Counted from the first letter of the stretch, positions 44,687 to 53,959 are shown. The stretch is 64,000 nucleotides of DNA from Bacteroidales bacterium (GCA_016705005.1 JADIZB010000013.1:138292-202291), one strand, 5' to 3'. Translations and numbers: made by a program. The notes: generated from the letters alone by a model not told the origin.

Positions 44687-45250
44687 ATGACTTTTTCCGA
44701 ATTGATTCTGGCCCGCCAGAGTGTACGCCGGTACTCGCCTGCTTCGGTTGAAACCGGCAAAATCATGCAATGCCTTGATGCTGCCAGGCTGGCTCCTTCG
44801 GCCAGCAATTCACAGCCATGGAGCTTTATCGTTGTTGATGATGCCACATTGAGAACTGAAGTTGCCAGGGCAACATTTACTGACATTCAGCTAATCAATA
44901 AGTTTACCATGCAGGCTCCTGCATTTGTTGTGATTGTTATAGAGAAAGCCCGGCTGATCACCCGTCTGGCCATGCAGGTAAAGAAGAAGGAGTGGCCACT
45001 GATCGACATTGGGATTGCTGCGGAGCATTTTTGCCTCCAGGCAACCGACCTTGGCCTTGGAACCTGTATGATCGGCTGGTTCGATGAGAAAAAACTTCAG
45101 AAACTTCTGCATATTCCTTCTGATAAATCCATCGGTCTTGTAATTAGCCTCGGTTATCCTGAAGAAGGCTACAAGCTAAGAACAAAGGTCAGAAAAAGCA
45201 TGGTGGAGATTGCCGCGCACAACAGGTACCGCAGCAATTTTGAAATCTGA
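44687..45250 (+). CDS. Nitroreductase-family flavoprotein
   Basis: A 187-residue FMN enzyme using NAD(P)H to reduce nitro-aromatics, quinones or flavins. The ATG at 44687 begins MTFSELILARQSVRRYS, the conserved start of the family; a TTG seven codons earlier is less likely. The FMN-binding segments are ARQSVRRYS, LAPSASNSQPWSF and DIGIAAEHFCLQATDLGLGTCMIG with the GLG.C.IG motif, and VISLGYPEEG near the end. It faces the convergent VOC gene. The physiological substrate is unknown. Confidence 0.9.
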   Translation: MTFSELILARQSVRRYSPASVETGKIMQCLDAARLAPSASNSQPWSFIVVDDATLRTEVARATFTDIQLINKFTMQAPAFVVIVIEKARLITRLAMQVKKKEWPLIDIGIAAEHFCLQATDLGLGTCMIGWFDEKKLQKLLHIPSDKSIGLVISLGYPEEGYKLRTKVRKSMVEIAAHNRYRSNFEI

Positions 45251-45270
45251 TTTATCCGGAATAAGGCCGA

Positions 45271-45645
45271 TTATTCGTCTTCGGCAAAAGTCAGAACATA
45301 ATTGTTGATGTCCCTGATCGAAAATTCAGTTGCCCCGTAAAAGGTTTTCTCAAGTCCTTTAAGAATGGTCACTCGGCCCTTTATGCGTTCATACAGTGCT
45401 CTGATTCCTTTTAACTGTATGTACAGAAGCAGTGATCCACCATCCTGACGGCTGATCTCAGGCAGTTCAACTCCAAGACTGTCGAAACTCTGAAACATAA
45501 AGGTGACACTTCCGCAAACCATCATGGCGAAAACCGGGTCACCGGTATCCGGAACGGTTACTGCCAGATCGAAGCCAAGCATTTTATAAAATTCAATCGT
45601 TTTTTGCAGGTCACTTACAAAGATATTTGGCGATACTGTTTCCAT
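45271..45645 (-). CDS. VOC-family (glyoxalase/bleomycin-resistance fold) protein
   Basis: A 124-residue cytosolic protein with the paired beta-alpha-beta-beta-beta modules of the vicinal oxygen chelate fold: NIFVSDLQKTIEFYKMLGFDLAV, MMVCGSVTFMFQSFDSL, LLLYIQLKGIRALYERIKG and FYGATEFSIRDINNYVLTFAE. The last segment is the characteristic xxFxIRDxxNxxLxF end with a likely metal-binding Glu. Members are dioxygenases, isomerases or binding proteins; no substrate is evident. It stands 96 bases after the methyltransferase stop on the same strand. Confidence 0.88.
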   Translation of the reverse strand: METVSPNIFVSDLQKTIEFYKMLGFDLAVTVPDTGDPVFAMMVCGSVTFMFQSFDSLGVELPEISRQDGGSLLLYIQLKGIRALYERIKGRVTILKGLEKTFYGATEFSIRDINNYVLTFAEDE

Positions 45646-45741
45646 TGGATTGTAATTTGGTTTTTATAATTCTTTGATTTTTTCTGCTTAAAGGTTTCTG
45701 CAGATTTAGTTATTTTCATCGGACAGCTTTCAGGTCTGACA

Positions 45742-46341
45742 TTAAATTCTCTGAATCTTTTTGAAATTAACCGTATAGTTTTTCTCATTCCCATATTGCC
45801 GGTAAAACGAAAATGCATGACTTTCAGCCAGTTTCCTGACTTCGGAAATGGTTAACTTGTCTGGATCTCCGGCAAGCTCAGTAACCGATAATATCCCACC
45901 CGGTTTGAGTATCCTGTAAAATTCACTCATATAGATGTCCTTGTTTTCAACCTCTCCGATAACGGTTACCATAAAAATCCGGTCAAAAGTACTTTCAGGA
46001 AATTCGAAACGCTCACCACTGCATCTATAGTAACCTACATTCCCCAGACCTTTTCTTTCCATTCGCTTTCTGGCATATTCCAGCATTTCAGGCTGAATAT
46101 CTGCCAAAATCAAACGTCCTTTACTGATAATCCCTGCAATTCGTGGACTGAAGTATCCCGGACCCGGACCGACCTCCATCACTACAGAGTCCGTGTTCAA
46201 TTCAAGCCTGCCCGCCAGTTGTGCAGGAGATAGAAAAATATTCCGCAAAGGGATAAGTAATGTAAATGCCATCTGAAAAGGAAATATGCCCTTGGATGCG
46301 AATCTGTTAAGAATATTCTGCTTATCTGTTTTTCTTAACAT
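45742..46341 (-). CDS. Class I SAM-dependent methyltransferase
   Basis: A 199-residue methyltransferase. Motif I is VVMEVGPGPGYFSPRIAG near residue 55, the acidic end of strand 2 is LILADIQPEML, motif II/III FDRIFMVTVIGEVEN, and the post-motif ILKPGGILSVTELAGDPD. The N-terminus (FPFQMAFTLLIPLRNIFLSP) is hydrophobic and resembles small-molecule methyltransferases of the UbiE group. The substrate is unknown. No close operon partner exists. Confidence 0.88.
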   Translation of the reverse strand: MLRKTDKQNILNRFASKGIFPFQMAFTLLIPLRNIFLSPAQLAGRLELNTDSVVMEVGPGPGYFSPRIAGIISKGRLILADIQPEMLEYARKRMERKGLGNVGYYRCSGERFEFPESTFDRIFMVTVIGEVENKDIYMSEFYRILKPGGILSVTELAGDPDKLTISEVRKLAESHAFSFYRQYGNEKNYTVNFKKIQRI

Positions 46342-46613
46342 TTACAAAAACATGAAGTTAACTTTTTGTATTTTGAAACAGTCCAACATAACATGACTCC
46401 TTTCGAATGATCCTGTTTTACAGGAAATTTTAATTCAGTGGTCATTCACCTGAATCTATGCTGTCTTGCGTCAATATTGATGGTTGCTTTATTACAGTTT
46501 TTTAACAGGATACATCAACCGGTATCACTGTAAATAATCAGCTCCCTTAAACCGGAACATGTGAAATCATTCTTTACCGGGTAAAGAAAGTGTTCCTGTT
46601 TTTTGCAGGATTG

Positions 46614-47288
46614 TTAATACTCAATATCCCTGGGCACATCTCCGGCAGCCTGAATGAATATTTTTATATCGTTTAATCCGATCTGTCCCTTATAAAGGCT
46701 TTTCTCCCTGTTGATCAGGTTTATTTGACGATGAAGCACTTCGCTGTCAGCTGAAATAACTTTCTCCAGAGTGTCATAACCTGACCCGAGCAGCATACTG
46801 ACAAAAGTCACACCCGCCCATTTTATCCTGGATAAATCGGTCAGCCGGGTCAACTCAAGGACTTCCGGTTCGGGGATGCCTGTGGTTTCAGAAAGCCCTC
46901 TCCGGCTTTGAGGAGTCCTGACGAAGTCATACAGAATCCGGGTATCTTTTATCCCGGCTTTTTTTAAACCGGCAAGAGTTTTTTCGCTGATTCCGGGAAA
47001 TTCATCCAGCCTGTTTGGCCTGGGATTGATGCTTTTTATCTCCCTGAGTAAAATTACCAGGTAAGCTTCAGGTAAGCAATCATTATTCGCCAGCAGGGTA
47101 AACCGTTCCTTCTTCTTAAGAGCCAGAAGTAATTCCAAAAGGTTGCTGAATCCTTCCCTTTTTAAACAGCCGAACCTTTCGGCAAGCTTTTCCTTAAGAA
47201 TCATTCTGCCGGGAGGCAGATAGGCGGATTCCAGTTTTTTTCTGTAATCGTCAATACTTACTGTGCTTAAGTCAATATAATAACCCAT
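46614..47288 (-). CDS. DUF4332-family protein with helix-hairpin-helix-like repeats
   Basis: A 224-residue soluble protein. It holds two helix-hairpin-helix-like units: RLDEFPGISEKTLAGLKKAGIKDTRIL and a second around LSRIKWAGVTFVSMLLGSGYDTLEKVISADSEVL (given by location ~155-190), the layout of DUF4332, a family related to DNA-binding HhH domains. An N-terminal helical part (~1-90) is less clear. Whether it binds DNA is not known. The gaps on both sides (about 270 and 260 bases) contain no recognisable gene. Confidence 0.75.
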   Translation of the reverse strand: MGYYIDLSTVSIDDYRKKLESAYLPPGRMILKEKLAERFGCLKREGFSNLLELLLALKKKERFTLLANNDCLPEAYLVILLREIKSINPRPNRLDEFPGISEKTLAGLKKAGIKDTRILYDFVRTPQSRRGLSETTGIPEPEVLELTRLTDLSRIKWAGVTFVSMLLGSGYDTLEKVISADSEVLHRQINLINREKSLYKGQIGLNDIKIFIQAAGDVPRDIEY

Positions 47289-47550
47289 AACGCTGTATTT
47301 TCCTGTTCACTTTTTCCGGTCCATGCCCGGGGTAGCTGGCTTTCTGTTTATGTTACATTTCGCAGGAGGCATTTCTGTTGTAGAAGGAATAAGTCCGTTC
47401 TAAAGTTAGTCTGCTGATTTGCAAAATTGATTCAGAGGCGATAAATCAGGACCGGGACCGGGTAAGGCATATCTATGTATATTGCATTTATATTCATCCG
47501 GATTTGTAATTCCGGCGATTGTTTCACTGTGAAAGAATAAAGTGCCAATG

Positions 47551-49389
47551 CTATTCTGATGCTTTCATAAATTTCAAAACATCGGAAGATCCATCCTGCG
47601 AAGTCATCCTGATAAAGTATATTCCATCGCTGAGGCTCGATATGTCGATCAGGAAAGGGGAGGAGGCGACATCTGTGAATTGCATCACGATCCTGCCATA
47701 CACATCAACAAGGTCGAATCCGTTGGAAGACGAAGTGGTGGTAATTGCTATTTGGTTGCTGGCCGGATTCGGAAATACCCGCACAACGGCTTTGTCGTTA
47801 TTTACATCCGGTATTCCAATCGTTCCGTCTGTGATTGAAAAACCTGCCGGACTCACGCATTGGCTTTCCTCCCTGCCACGGAATACAGTATACCGTATGT
47901 AGCAATCAGCGGAAACCACTTCCGGGAAATTCCATTGATAGCAACCGTTATCGGGAAGATTCCCTGCAATCAGAATCCAGGGTCCGGCGGGTCCGTTTAC
48001 AGAATACTCAAGTCTGATTTGAGACATCTCACCTGCGGGAACAGCTGACACCCATTCGATGTTCCGGATGCTGTTCTGAAATATCAATTCGTGTCCTTTT
48101 GGGAAAACCGGTTTAACGCTCAGGGCGGAAGGTTCAGAGCTTTCCCTGTAAAGGTCAGGAATATTATGATATTCCATAACGGTTTGCTCTATAGTTTTCA
48201 GCATCAGGATGTCGGGATAACCATTGTGATCCACATCCCTGCCGGCTGTTAAATCCAGGGCGACCGCAGTATTGTCCGGAAGATATACAGATGCGGTTTC
48301 CTGCCATTGACTGTTTCCGTCACCCAGGAAAACGGTAAAGCGGCCCGATGAACCGAACTCATTCATCGCAACCAGATCACCGATCCCATCCATATTCATA
48401 TCTGAAATATCAGTGAGATCGTACGAATCCGGGTATCCATCAGGTAGATTACCAGAGAAATCATTCCATTGTTGCTGAAGTTTGTCAAAAACATATACGT
48501 TTAACTGCCCTGTTTCATGGTATTCGAGGTAATTGGTAAAAGCCAGATCCGCTGAACCATCGTTATTGACATCTCCGATTGATATACCCCGTCTTTTGAG
48601 TGAATCAAGCGTAGGAAGGCCCTGGTCGTTATGGATGAATCCACCGGTACCATCCCCGAAATAGGCAGTGCCAAGGTCAGAGTCAGTAACAAAATCCATA
48701 AATCCATCGTTATTCAGATCTCCAAACCTGAATACATCGTAAGCTCCGGCACTCGCGCATTGAAAACTCTGAACCCAGGTGCCATCTGAATTATTCAGAT
48801 AGATTTGTGTTCCTGTTAATCCGTCAGGAGAAGTTGAACCGATATCAAGATCACCATCATTATCCACATCAGCAAAATCAGCTGCAAACATTTTAGCTGC
48901 AGAACCGGTGTTGCCCAGACCGTCATCCCAGGGACTCCAGGTGGTACCGCTGCCATCACCCAGGGCTACCTCCAGGGTCTGATCACCAAAATCATCAGTC
49001 GTATTGTTGTTTCTCATTCCATATCCGACATCCAAAAACCCATCGTTGTTGACATCGCCGGCAGCTATTCCACCATACCCGAAATTTCCGTTCATCGACA
49101 GGGTCCAGTGGCCTGCCCCGTCGCCAAAATATACCATAATGCCATGAATTCCCCAGTCAGGACTGTTGCAATCACCGATTGAAATGATATCCTGATGACC
49201 ATCAGCATTCACATCGGCAAATTCTATTTCTGAATAGAAGAGTCCCCAATTCTCATTTTGCAGGCCGCTGTTCGATTGTGTGTAGTTCAGCGATTGAGCG
49301 GAGATATCGATGTTGGTCTGGAATACAAAAAGCAGGGTTAAAAAGATCACGTGGATCTTTCCGAAAACCACCAGTGAAAATTTTTTCAT
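47551..49389 (-). CDS. VCBS/FG-GAP-repeat secreted protein with T9SS type A sorting domain
   Basis: A 612-residue secreted protein. Signal peptide at the N-terminus (FSLVVFGKIHVIFLTLLFVFQ), then many FG-GAP repeats: FADVNADGHQDIISIGD, AAGDVNNDGFLDVGYGM, FADVDNDGDLDIGSTS and FGDLNNDGFMDFVTDS, each with the D-x-D/N-x-D-G calcium loop. After about residue 430 a beta-sandwich region follows (IRLEYSVNGPAGPWILI). The C-terminal ~75 residues, VRVFPNPASNQIAITT to IYFIRMTSQDGSSDVLKFMK, are a type A sorting domain. It is a second large T9SS cargo besides 15031-17271. Confidence 0.9.
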   Translation of the reverse strand: MKKFSLVVFGKIHVIFLTLLFVFQTNIDISAQSLNYTQSNSGLQNENWGLFYSEIEFADVNADGHQDIISIGDCNSPDWGIHGIMVYFGDGAGHWTLSMNGNFGYGGIAAGDVNNDGFLDVGYGMRNNNTTDDFGDQTLEVALGDGSGTTWSPWDDGLGNTGSAAKMFAADFADVDNDGDLDIGSTSPDGLTGTQIYLNNSDGTWVQSFQCASAGAYDVFRFGDLNNDGFMDFVTDSDLGTAYFGDGTGGFIHNDQGLPTLDSLKRRGISIGDVNNDGSADLAFTNYLEYHETGQLNVYVFDKLQQQWNDFSGNLPDGYPDSYDLTDISDMNMDGIGDLVAMNEFGSSGRFTVFLGDGNSQWQETASVYLPDNTAVALDLTAGRDVDHNGYPDILMLKTIEQTVMEYHNIPDLYRESSEPSALSVKPVFPKGHELIFQNSIRNIEWVSAVPAGEMSQIRLEYSVNGPAGPWILIAGNLPDNGCYQWNFPEVVSADCYIRYTVFRGREESQCVSPAGFSITDGTIGIPDVNNDKAVVRVFPNPASNQIAITTTSSSNGFDLVDVYGRIVMQFTDVASSPFLIDISSLSDGIYFIRMTSQDGSSDVLKFMKASE

Positions 49390-49676
49390 AACAAAATGTT
49401 TTGACTAACGGATGGATACTATTTGAATAACAATCTGTAATTTCTGACAATTCCAGATAAAGAACTGACATCAACCATCTCAGGAACAACCCGGGAGAAG
49501 TCATCAGAATCAATGATTCCTTCCGTGTGGGATGAATAATATCAAAGATAAGATATATATTTCTTTTTCCTGCTTTCTTTTATATCAATTTAAGTTTTTT
49601 TTTACCGGCTGACAACAGACAGTTTTTTATGCCGGATTGATCACCCGAATCTTCAAATCTCTGTATGTTTATCTGA

Positions 49677-50240
49677 TCAGACCCTGAGCAGCCCGCGGAA
49701 CCCCCTGGCAGCATAATACGAATCGGCGCCATTATGATAAACAAAGACATGGTCATACCTGCGGTCGCAAAAGATGGCACCACCATGTTCCCTGATGGCT
49801 GCCGGCGTTTCAACCCAGCTCGATGTTTTCAGGTCGAAACTCCCGATAGCCTGTAACTCCCGGTATTGATCTTCTGATAAAATTTTAATTCCCATTTCGT
49901 CTGCCATATCAATGGCTGAATTTCCGGGTTTATGTTCTTTTCTTGATTCCAGAGCTTCCCGGTCGTAGCAGATGCTTCTGCGTCCTTTGGGACTTTCTGG
50001 TGAACAGTCATAGAAGATGAATTCCCCGGATTGGCTGTCATAACCAACAACATCCGGCTCACCTCCGGTACGCTCCATTTCATGAAGCGACCAGAGTTTA
50101 CCGGTATTGCTTTCCAGTCTTGCCTGTACTTTATCCCATTCAAGACCGCGATGGCGGTTCATGTTTTCTTCAAAACGGGTTTTCAAAGTGATGAATGTTG
50201 CTTCATTTTGATCCGGAGACAATTCCTTTTTGATTTCCAT
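49677..50240 (-). CDS. DUF4256-family protein
   Basis: A 187-residue cytosolic protein conserved in many bacteria. The DUF4256 pattern is visible along its whole length: LKTRFEENMNRHRGLEWDKVQARLE, KLWSLHEMERTGGEPDVVGYD, FYDCSPESPKGRRSICYDREAL, and near the end GGAIFCDRRYDHVFVYHNGADSYYAARGFRG. The function is not known. No operon partner exists; the nearest genes are several hundred bases away. Confidence 0.88.
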   Translation of the reverse strand: MEIKKELSPDQNEATFITLKTRFEENMNRHRGLEWDKVQARLESNTGKLWSLHEMERTGGEPDVVGYDSQSGEFIFYDCSPESPKGRRSICYDREALESRKEHKPGNSAIDMADEMGIKILSEDQYRELQAIGSFDLKTSSWVETPAAIREHGGAIFCDRRYDHVFVYHNGADSYYAARGFRGLLRV

Positions 50241-50568
50241 TGTTATAATCTGTTTTAGGATGTTATAACATTGGAGTCAGGTAAATTGTTCCCGGCCTCA
50301 TGCCTGGTTTACAGCTATGGTTGGTGAGGTGTTTTTCTTCAGGGAACCATGATCGGTATTATTCATTCATCATTGATCCCAATAATATCAGTAAAATACT
50401 ATTAATCAGATGTATATGAAGCTTATCTTGGGTGTCTTTTAATTCAGTATTGATGTAAATAGTACAAGTCAAAGCAATTGAATCAGTGGCAATTAGGTAA
50501 CCTGCTGACTAAAGCTGATTTCCACAGGTAGTTGGATCAGATCTGCTCATTCCGGAGTATTCAGCTTC
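50241..50568. other. 328-base gap, nothing recognised
   Basis: No gene. Close to the DUF4256 start two GTTATAA motifs lie about 20 bases apart (50242-50272), which might be a regulator site. Confidence 0.35.
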
Positions 50569-51906
50569 TCATTCATCCTTCAGGCATCTTACAGAATTCC
50601 CATTTCCCAGATAGTCATTGAAATTCCGGATCGGATTGTTGTTAAGCGCATTAAATACACGATCGAAGCCGTAGGAGGTAAAACTCCATGTGGATGTCCA
50701 CCAGTAAGAATACTCACCTGCGGCAACAAAATTTGCAGTGTTATCCCGCGTTCCCCCGGGCAATGCGCTGAATCCGAATAAGTCGTTTCCATTGCCGCCA
50801 TAAATCCATCCATTGTTGTTTTTCAGGTTAAAAGAAGCATCGTACCCCCTGGCACCTGTATTTTCCCATACCGGATCACCGATACCAACCTCGCTGTCAG
50901 CGGCTCCTTCCAGAACCATCCATTCTTCGTCGCTGGGTATATGCCAACCCGGCGGACAAATCCCCTGGTACATGCCCGGCGTTAAATCCTGAATCACCTC
51001 ATACCATTGATAAAGGCCACCATAAAGTGTACAATTGGCGGGATTATTGTCATAACAGTATTTCTCGTTGATCCCGTTATTCGTCATTTGCTGGGTTCCG
51101 GGGATCATAACCCCCACATTCAGGTTTTCCTTCATCCAGCATTGGCTTCGAATCTGAAGGGTATGATAAATCTGTCCTTCATATGTGACGGTAGGTATCC
51201 CCGGACAAGGAATGTTGGTGGCGAACTGGAAACGGTGTAATCCGCTCACCCCTGCTGTATCAAGGATTCCGGACTCCAGGGTTACGAGGTTCCGGATCTC
51301 TTCGCCTGCTTTTTCATGAAAATGAGTCCGGCTGATGTCATTCTGGGTTAATGAACAACCTGAAGTTTTGTTCCTTCTTGTCGATATGATCTTTATTGTA
51401 CGGCTGATGCCATTCCAGCAAGCTGTAAGAAAATAAAATTCTCCTTCACCCGGGATGAAACGGAACGAATGCCGGCCTTCTTCCAGGTTCTTGCTCATTG
51501 ACAGGACTTCTTTACCCGACAGATCTCTGACAAGCAGTTCCACACTCCCATGCTGAGGCATGTAAAATGAAACCTGTGTTTCATTGTCCACCGGGTTGGG
51601 AACACATGGGAATAACTGGAATGAGGTGTTGTCGGGTTTTTCCTCGTGAATCCCGACTGGGAATCCTTCTGTATATCCAACATACAACATCCTGTCGTAT
51701 GGCAGTATTTCAAGCGAAACTATGGTGTCCGGCCACACCAGCAAGGTGTCGGTTCCATGGGTACGGTTTATCACCCTGACACTGTCGAGCTGTACGTTAA
51801 CATCATCATTCACCGCTGTAAAGGAAAGGTTCAGTAATTCTTTCTGTGCAGCAGCAGTAATCACACACAAAAGGATAAACGAGGTGAGAAAGAGTTTTGA
51901 TTTCAT
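50569..51906 (-). CDS. FISUMP-domain secreted protein with an internal T9SS-like sorting domain
   Basis: A 445-residue secreted protein with a signal peptide MKSKLFLTSFILLCVITAAAQ. Residues ~93-170 look like a T9SS type A domain (FQLFPCVPNPVDNETQVSFYM to FYFLTACWNGISRTIKI), but it is internal rather than terminal. From about 235 a FISUMP domain follows: QIYHTLQIRSQCWMKENLNVG, YGGLYQWYEVIQ, GICPPGWHIPSDEEW, FGFSALPGGTRDN, and the end GNSVRCLKDE. FISUMP domains occur in surface lipoproteins and adhesin-like proteins. If the internal domain works as a sorting signal the C-terminus would be unusual; it may instead be a structural relic. Confidence 0.85.
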   Translation of the reverse strand: MKSKLFLTSFILLCVITAAAQKELLNLSFTAVNDDVNVQLDSVRVINRTHGTDTLLVWPDTIVSLEILPYDRMLYVGYTEGFPVGIHEEKPDNTSFQLFPCVPNPVDNETQVSFYMPQHGSVELLVRDLSGKEVLSMSKNLEEGRHSFRFIPGEGEFYFLTACWNGISRTIKIISTRRNKTSGCSLTQNDISRTHFHEKAGEEIRNLVTLESGILDTAGVSGLHRFQFATNIPCPGIPTVTYEGQIYHTLQIRSQCWMKENLNVGVMIPGTQQMTNNGINEKYCYDNNPANCTLYGGLYQWYEVIQDLTPGMYQGICPPGWHIPSDEEWMVLEGAADSEVGIGDPVWENTGARGYDASFNLKNNNGWIYGGNGNDLFGFSALPGGTRDNTANFVAAGEYSYWWTSTWSFTSYGFDRVFNALNNNPIRNFNDYLGNGNSVRCLKDE

Positions 51907-51937
51907 CGGTTACGGATTTTATAAGCCTGCTATACTG

Positions 51938-51945
51938 CAAAGATA
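51938..51945 (-). promoter_or_regulatory. Candidate -7 element of the FISUMP gene
   Basis: The minus strand reads TATCTTTG (TAnnTTTG), 32 bases before the ATG. A TTG at 51971-51973 is 25 bases away, slightly long. Confidence 0.5.
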
Positions 51946-52092
51946 TTATAGACCTCTTGATTTCCTTTAACAAGGATGCAATATAAATGTGCCGACTCAT
52001 ATAATTAATATTCCGGAACAGCAGACAATCGCTTCCACCAGACCCCGCTCAACATGCATGATTTTCATCCTTGTCCGACTTCATTGTTCAAA

Positions 52093-52247
52093 TTAGCCAA
52101 CACTCTGCGGTTCAGGTTTTCCTAAACCAGAAAAAGGAGTTGTGAAATATCTTTCAACAAGTCATTTATTTTGGACATGATTTTCTTATCGGTCTTTTGC
52201 CAATACAGATAATCTTCCCGGGACTCATCAACAAAAATGTATATCAT
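52093..52247 (-). pseudogene. YoeB/Txe-family toxin remnant, frameshifted and truncated
   Basis: The ATG at 52247 overlaps the stop of the antitoxin gene (ATGA). The first 36 or so codons read MIYIFVDESREDYLYW, QKTDKKIMSKINDLLKDI, matching the YoeB N-terminus, then run to a TAG at 52122-52124. One base shift restores PFSGLGKPEP, the next conserved block, but the frame then ends at 52093 with no C-terminal half, so the catalytic Glu/Arg/His region is missing. It is a dead toxin, not a sequencing artefact alone, because the C-terminus has no trace. Confidence 0.75.
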
Positions 52248-52499
52248 TTTTCAAAAAGGTCTTTCTGAAAGGATGACCCTCTGCCTGGTTTTTCAATAGC
52301 TGAATCTAATCTTTTTTCATTTGCCCTGGATGATAACTCATGATAGGAAGCATTCAGAGAATTATATTCGTCCAACGACATAATTACCACACCACTGTCT
52401 TTGCCTCTGTTAATTATCAAGGGTTTCAAAATTCTCAGTCACACGATCAAGATACCGTTTGATATCTTTTCTGAAATCGGAAATTGTTGTTGTTAACAT
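52244..52499 (-). pseudogene. YefM/Phd-family antitoxin with a +1 frameshift
   Basis: From the ATG at 52499 the frame reads MLTTTISDFRKDIKRYLD, RVTENFETL, the DNA-binding N-terminus of YefM, then stops. Removing one T in CCCTTGATAATT near 52428 joins it to LIINRGKDSGVVIMSLDEYN and the toxin-binding tail ending FQKDLFEK. Total length is 256 bases, one more than a whole number of codons. It is the partner of the toxin remnant that follows. A TGTACA operator lies directly upstream. Confidence 0.78.
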
Positions 52500-52513
52500 G
52501 GTATTGTCTATTT

Positions 52514-52531
52514 TGTACATTATAGTGTACA
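52514..52531. promoter_or_regulatory. TGTACA-N6-TGTACA, probable YefM operator
   Basis: Two TGTACA hexamers, at 52514-52519 and 52526-52531, each self-complementary, spaced 12 bases start to start, 15 bases upstream of the yefM ATG. TGTACA is the core bound by YefM in the E. coli yefM-yoeB operator. A related AGTACA follows at about 52538. Confidence 0.7.
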
Positions 52532-52588
52532 GATTTAAGTACAAATGTTCGAATTGTTTATTTAAGTTAAATATTTCTTCAAAATTGT

Positions 52589-52676
52589 TGCTAACGGATA
52601 TCTAGATGTGGCGTTTGCAAGCCTTGTGCTGCGCCTGCGCAAGGCTTGCAAATGACCGTAAATCGTGTGTTGTAGG
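52589..52676 (-). repeat. attC-like site 1
   Basis: Box GCTAAC at 52590-52595 and GTTGTAG at 52669-52675. A perfect 13-bp inner stem TTTGCAAGCCTTG/CAAGGCTTGCAAA closes the centre. It lies 45 bases downstream of the gene at 52721 and forms the left end of the array. Confidence 0.6.
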
Positions 52677-52720
52677 ACGTATTTATGATTAAGATAAAGA
52701 TAAAGATCGTTCCATATGAT

Positions 52721-53758
52721 CTAAAAGCCATACCCTATACTAAGTGAAAACGCTTTAGCAGAATAATTTATATCAGTAAAGAGATGAATTTTATCGAAAA
52801 CAACAAATTCACAGTTCATTCCTGCGGTTATTCCAAAAGGATAGAACCCATAATATCTTCTTTCTGGTAACCCGAATAATACGCCACATTTAGTAAAACC
52901 TGTATAAAAATCAGGACACAAACCAGCATAAATGCCAGGTTTAGTCTTCTTCTTCCCAAGCCTGAATTCCATCATTAAAGGAAATACAAGTTCGAAATCA
53001 CCTTTTTCTTGACCATAAGGGTTGGTTCTGTAGAAAACACCGAAATGATATGATATATCATCTCTTGATTCAGGTTTGGTAAATTTAAAATCAATACCAC
53101 CTTTAAAACCTGTATTTTGATAGACACTTAGTCCCAGATATATAATGGGTGTGAGAGTAGTTTTCTTTTTAAATCGGAATATTTCTGGTTTTTCTTGGTT
53201 AATATTTAAATTATAGACATAAACTACTTCCGCTATATCATTAATGTTTAATTTTAGTTTATCTATTCTTTGAAATAAATTTGGTTGATCTTTCATTTCC
53301 ATTTTTAAAGAAATGATGTATTCATAGTTGCTTCTTTTAGAATTTCCAACTTCCTTCAATGTTTCATAAAGCTCAATCAATTCATTGTTTCTGTTTGAAA
53401 TAAACATTCTGGTCTTGTTTTTTTCGTGAAGCAGGAGGAAACTGACGTCTCCTCTAATGACATATTGAAAATTCTTTGACATTATACTTCCATTTTCTGC
53501 AATCTTAAAAGATTTAAAGCATTTGTTATTTTCAAAACAAAATGACAAAATTGAATCAGAGCAATACTTTATTAATTCGTCATGAGTATCAGATTTTACC
53601 ACTATTGCGTCACTCAATTCATAATTTTGAAAATATTTCATAGAGCCCTTTAATGTGTCACCGTTATTCAACACAAGGTATCCTCTTACGAATTCATTCT
53701 GAGATTGAATTTTGGCTATAGATAAAACCAGAAAGAATATTAAGGTTACTTTCTTCAT
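52721..53758 (-). CDS. Secreted beta-barrel-like protein of unknown role, in cassette
   Basis: A 345-residue protein with signal peptide MKKVTLIFFLVLSIAKIQSQ. The first half is a soluble domain starting FVRGYLVLNNGDTLKGSMKYF, a pattern seen in Bacteroidota secreted proteins of unknown function. The last third has amphipathic strands (TPIIYLGLSVYQNTGFKGGIDFKF, YHFGVFYRTNPYG, FPFGITAGMNCEFVVF) and ends in FSLSIGYGF, an outer-membrane-type terminus. The composition is Lys/Asn/Ile-rich and AT-rich, unlike chromosomal neighbours to the left. attC-like site 1 lies 45 bases after its stop. Confidence 0.65.
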   Translation of the reverse strand: MKKVTLIFFLVLSIAKIQSQNEFVRGYLVLNNGDTLKGSMKYFQNYELSDAIVVKSDTHDELIKYCSDSILSFCFENNKCFKSFKIAENGSIMSKNFQYVIRGDVSFLLLHEKNKTRMFISNRNNELIELYETLKEVGNSKRSNYEYIISLKMEMKDQPNLFQRIDKLKLNINDIAEVVYVYNLNINQEKPEIFRFKKKTTLTPIIYLGLSVYQNTGFKGGIDFKFTKPESRDDISYHFGVFYRTNPYGQEKGDFELVFPLMMEFRLGKKKTKPGIYAGLCPDFYTGFTKCGVLFGLPERRYYGFYPFGITAGMNCEFVVFDKIHLFTDINYSAKAFSLSIGYGF

Positions 53759-53828
53759 AAATGTTCTTTGTGTCTAAGTAAATTTCTCTTTTTTGTTTAT
53801 TCGTCATTATGCCCTACCGGTCGGTCGA

Positions 53829-53936
53829 GGCTAAGCGCTGGCGGGCAGTTTTGAAAATATCTCTTTCCGGCAGCCACAATTATTAATGAATTTACAATCT
53901 TTCTCCATACCGCCATGAGTCCGATAGCGTTTAGCC
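53829..53936 (-). repeat. attC-like site 2
   Basis: GGCTAAGCGCT at the left and AGCGTTTAGCC at the right are inverted with one mismatch; inner GGCGG/CCGCC arms follow. The interior from CTGGCGGGCAG through TCTTTC is closely similar to site 3. It lies 23 bases after the stop of the gene at 53960. Confidence 0.65.
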
Positions 53937-53959
53937 ATTAGTTAATGGCAGTAGTTCTT

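Noticed and set aside
46554..46596. Hairpin after the DUF4332 gene as a terminator
   Set aside because: GGAACA/TGTTCC and TTCTTTACC/GGTAAAGAA can pair, but no T-run follows on the minus strand.
49390..49676. Gene in the gap between the VCBS protein and DUF4256
   Set aside because: Only short shadow frames without motifs occur here.
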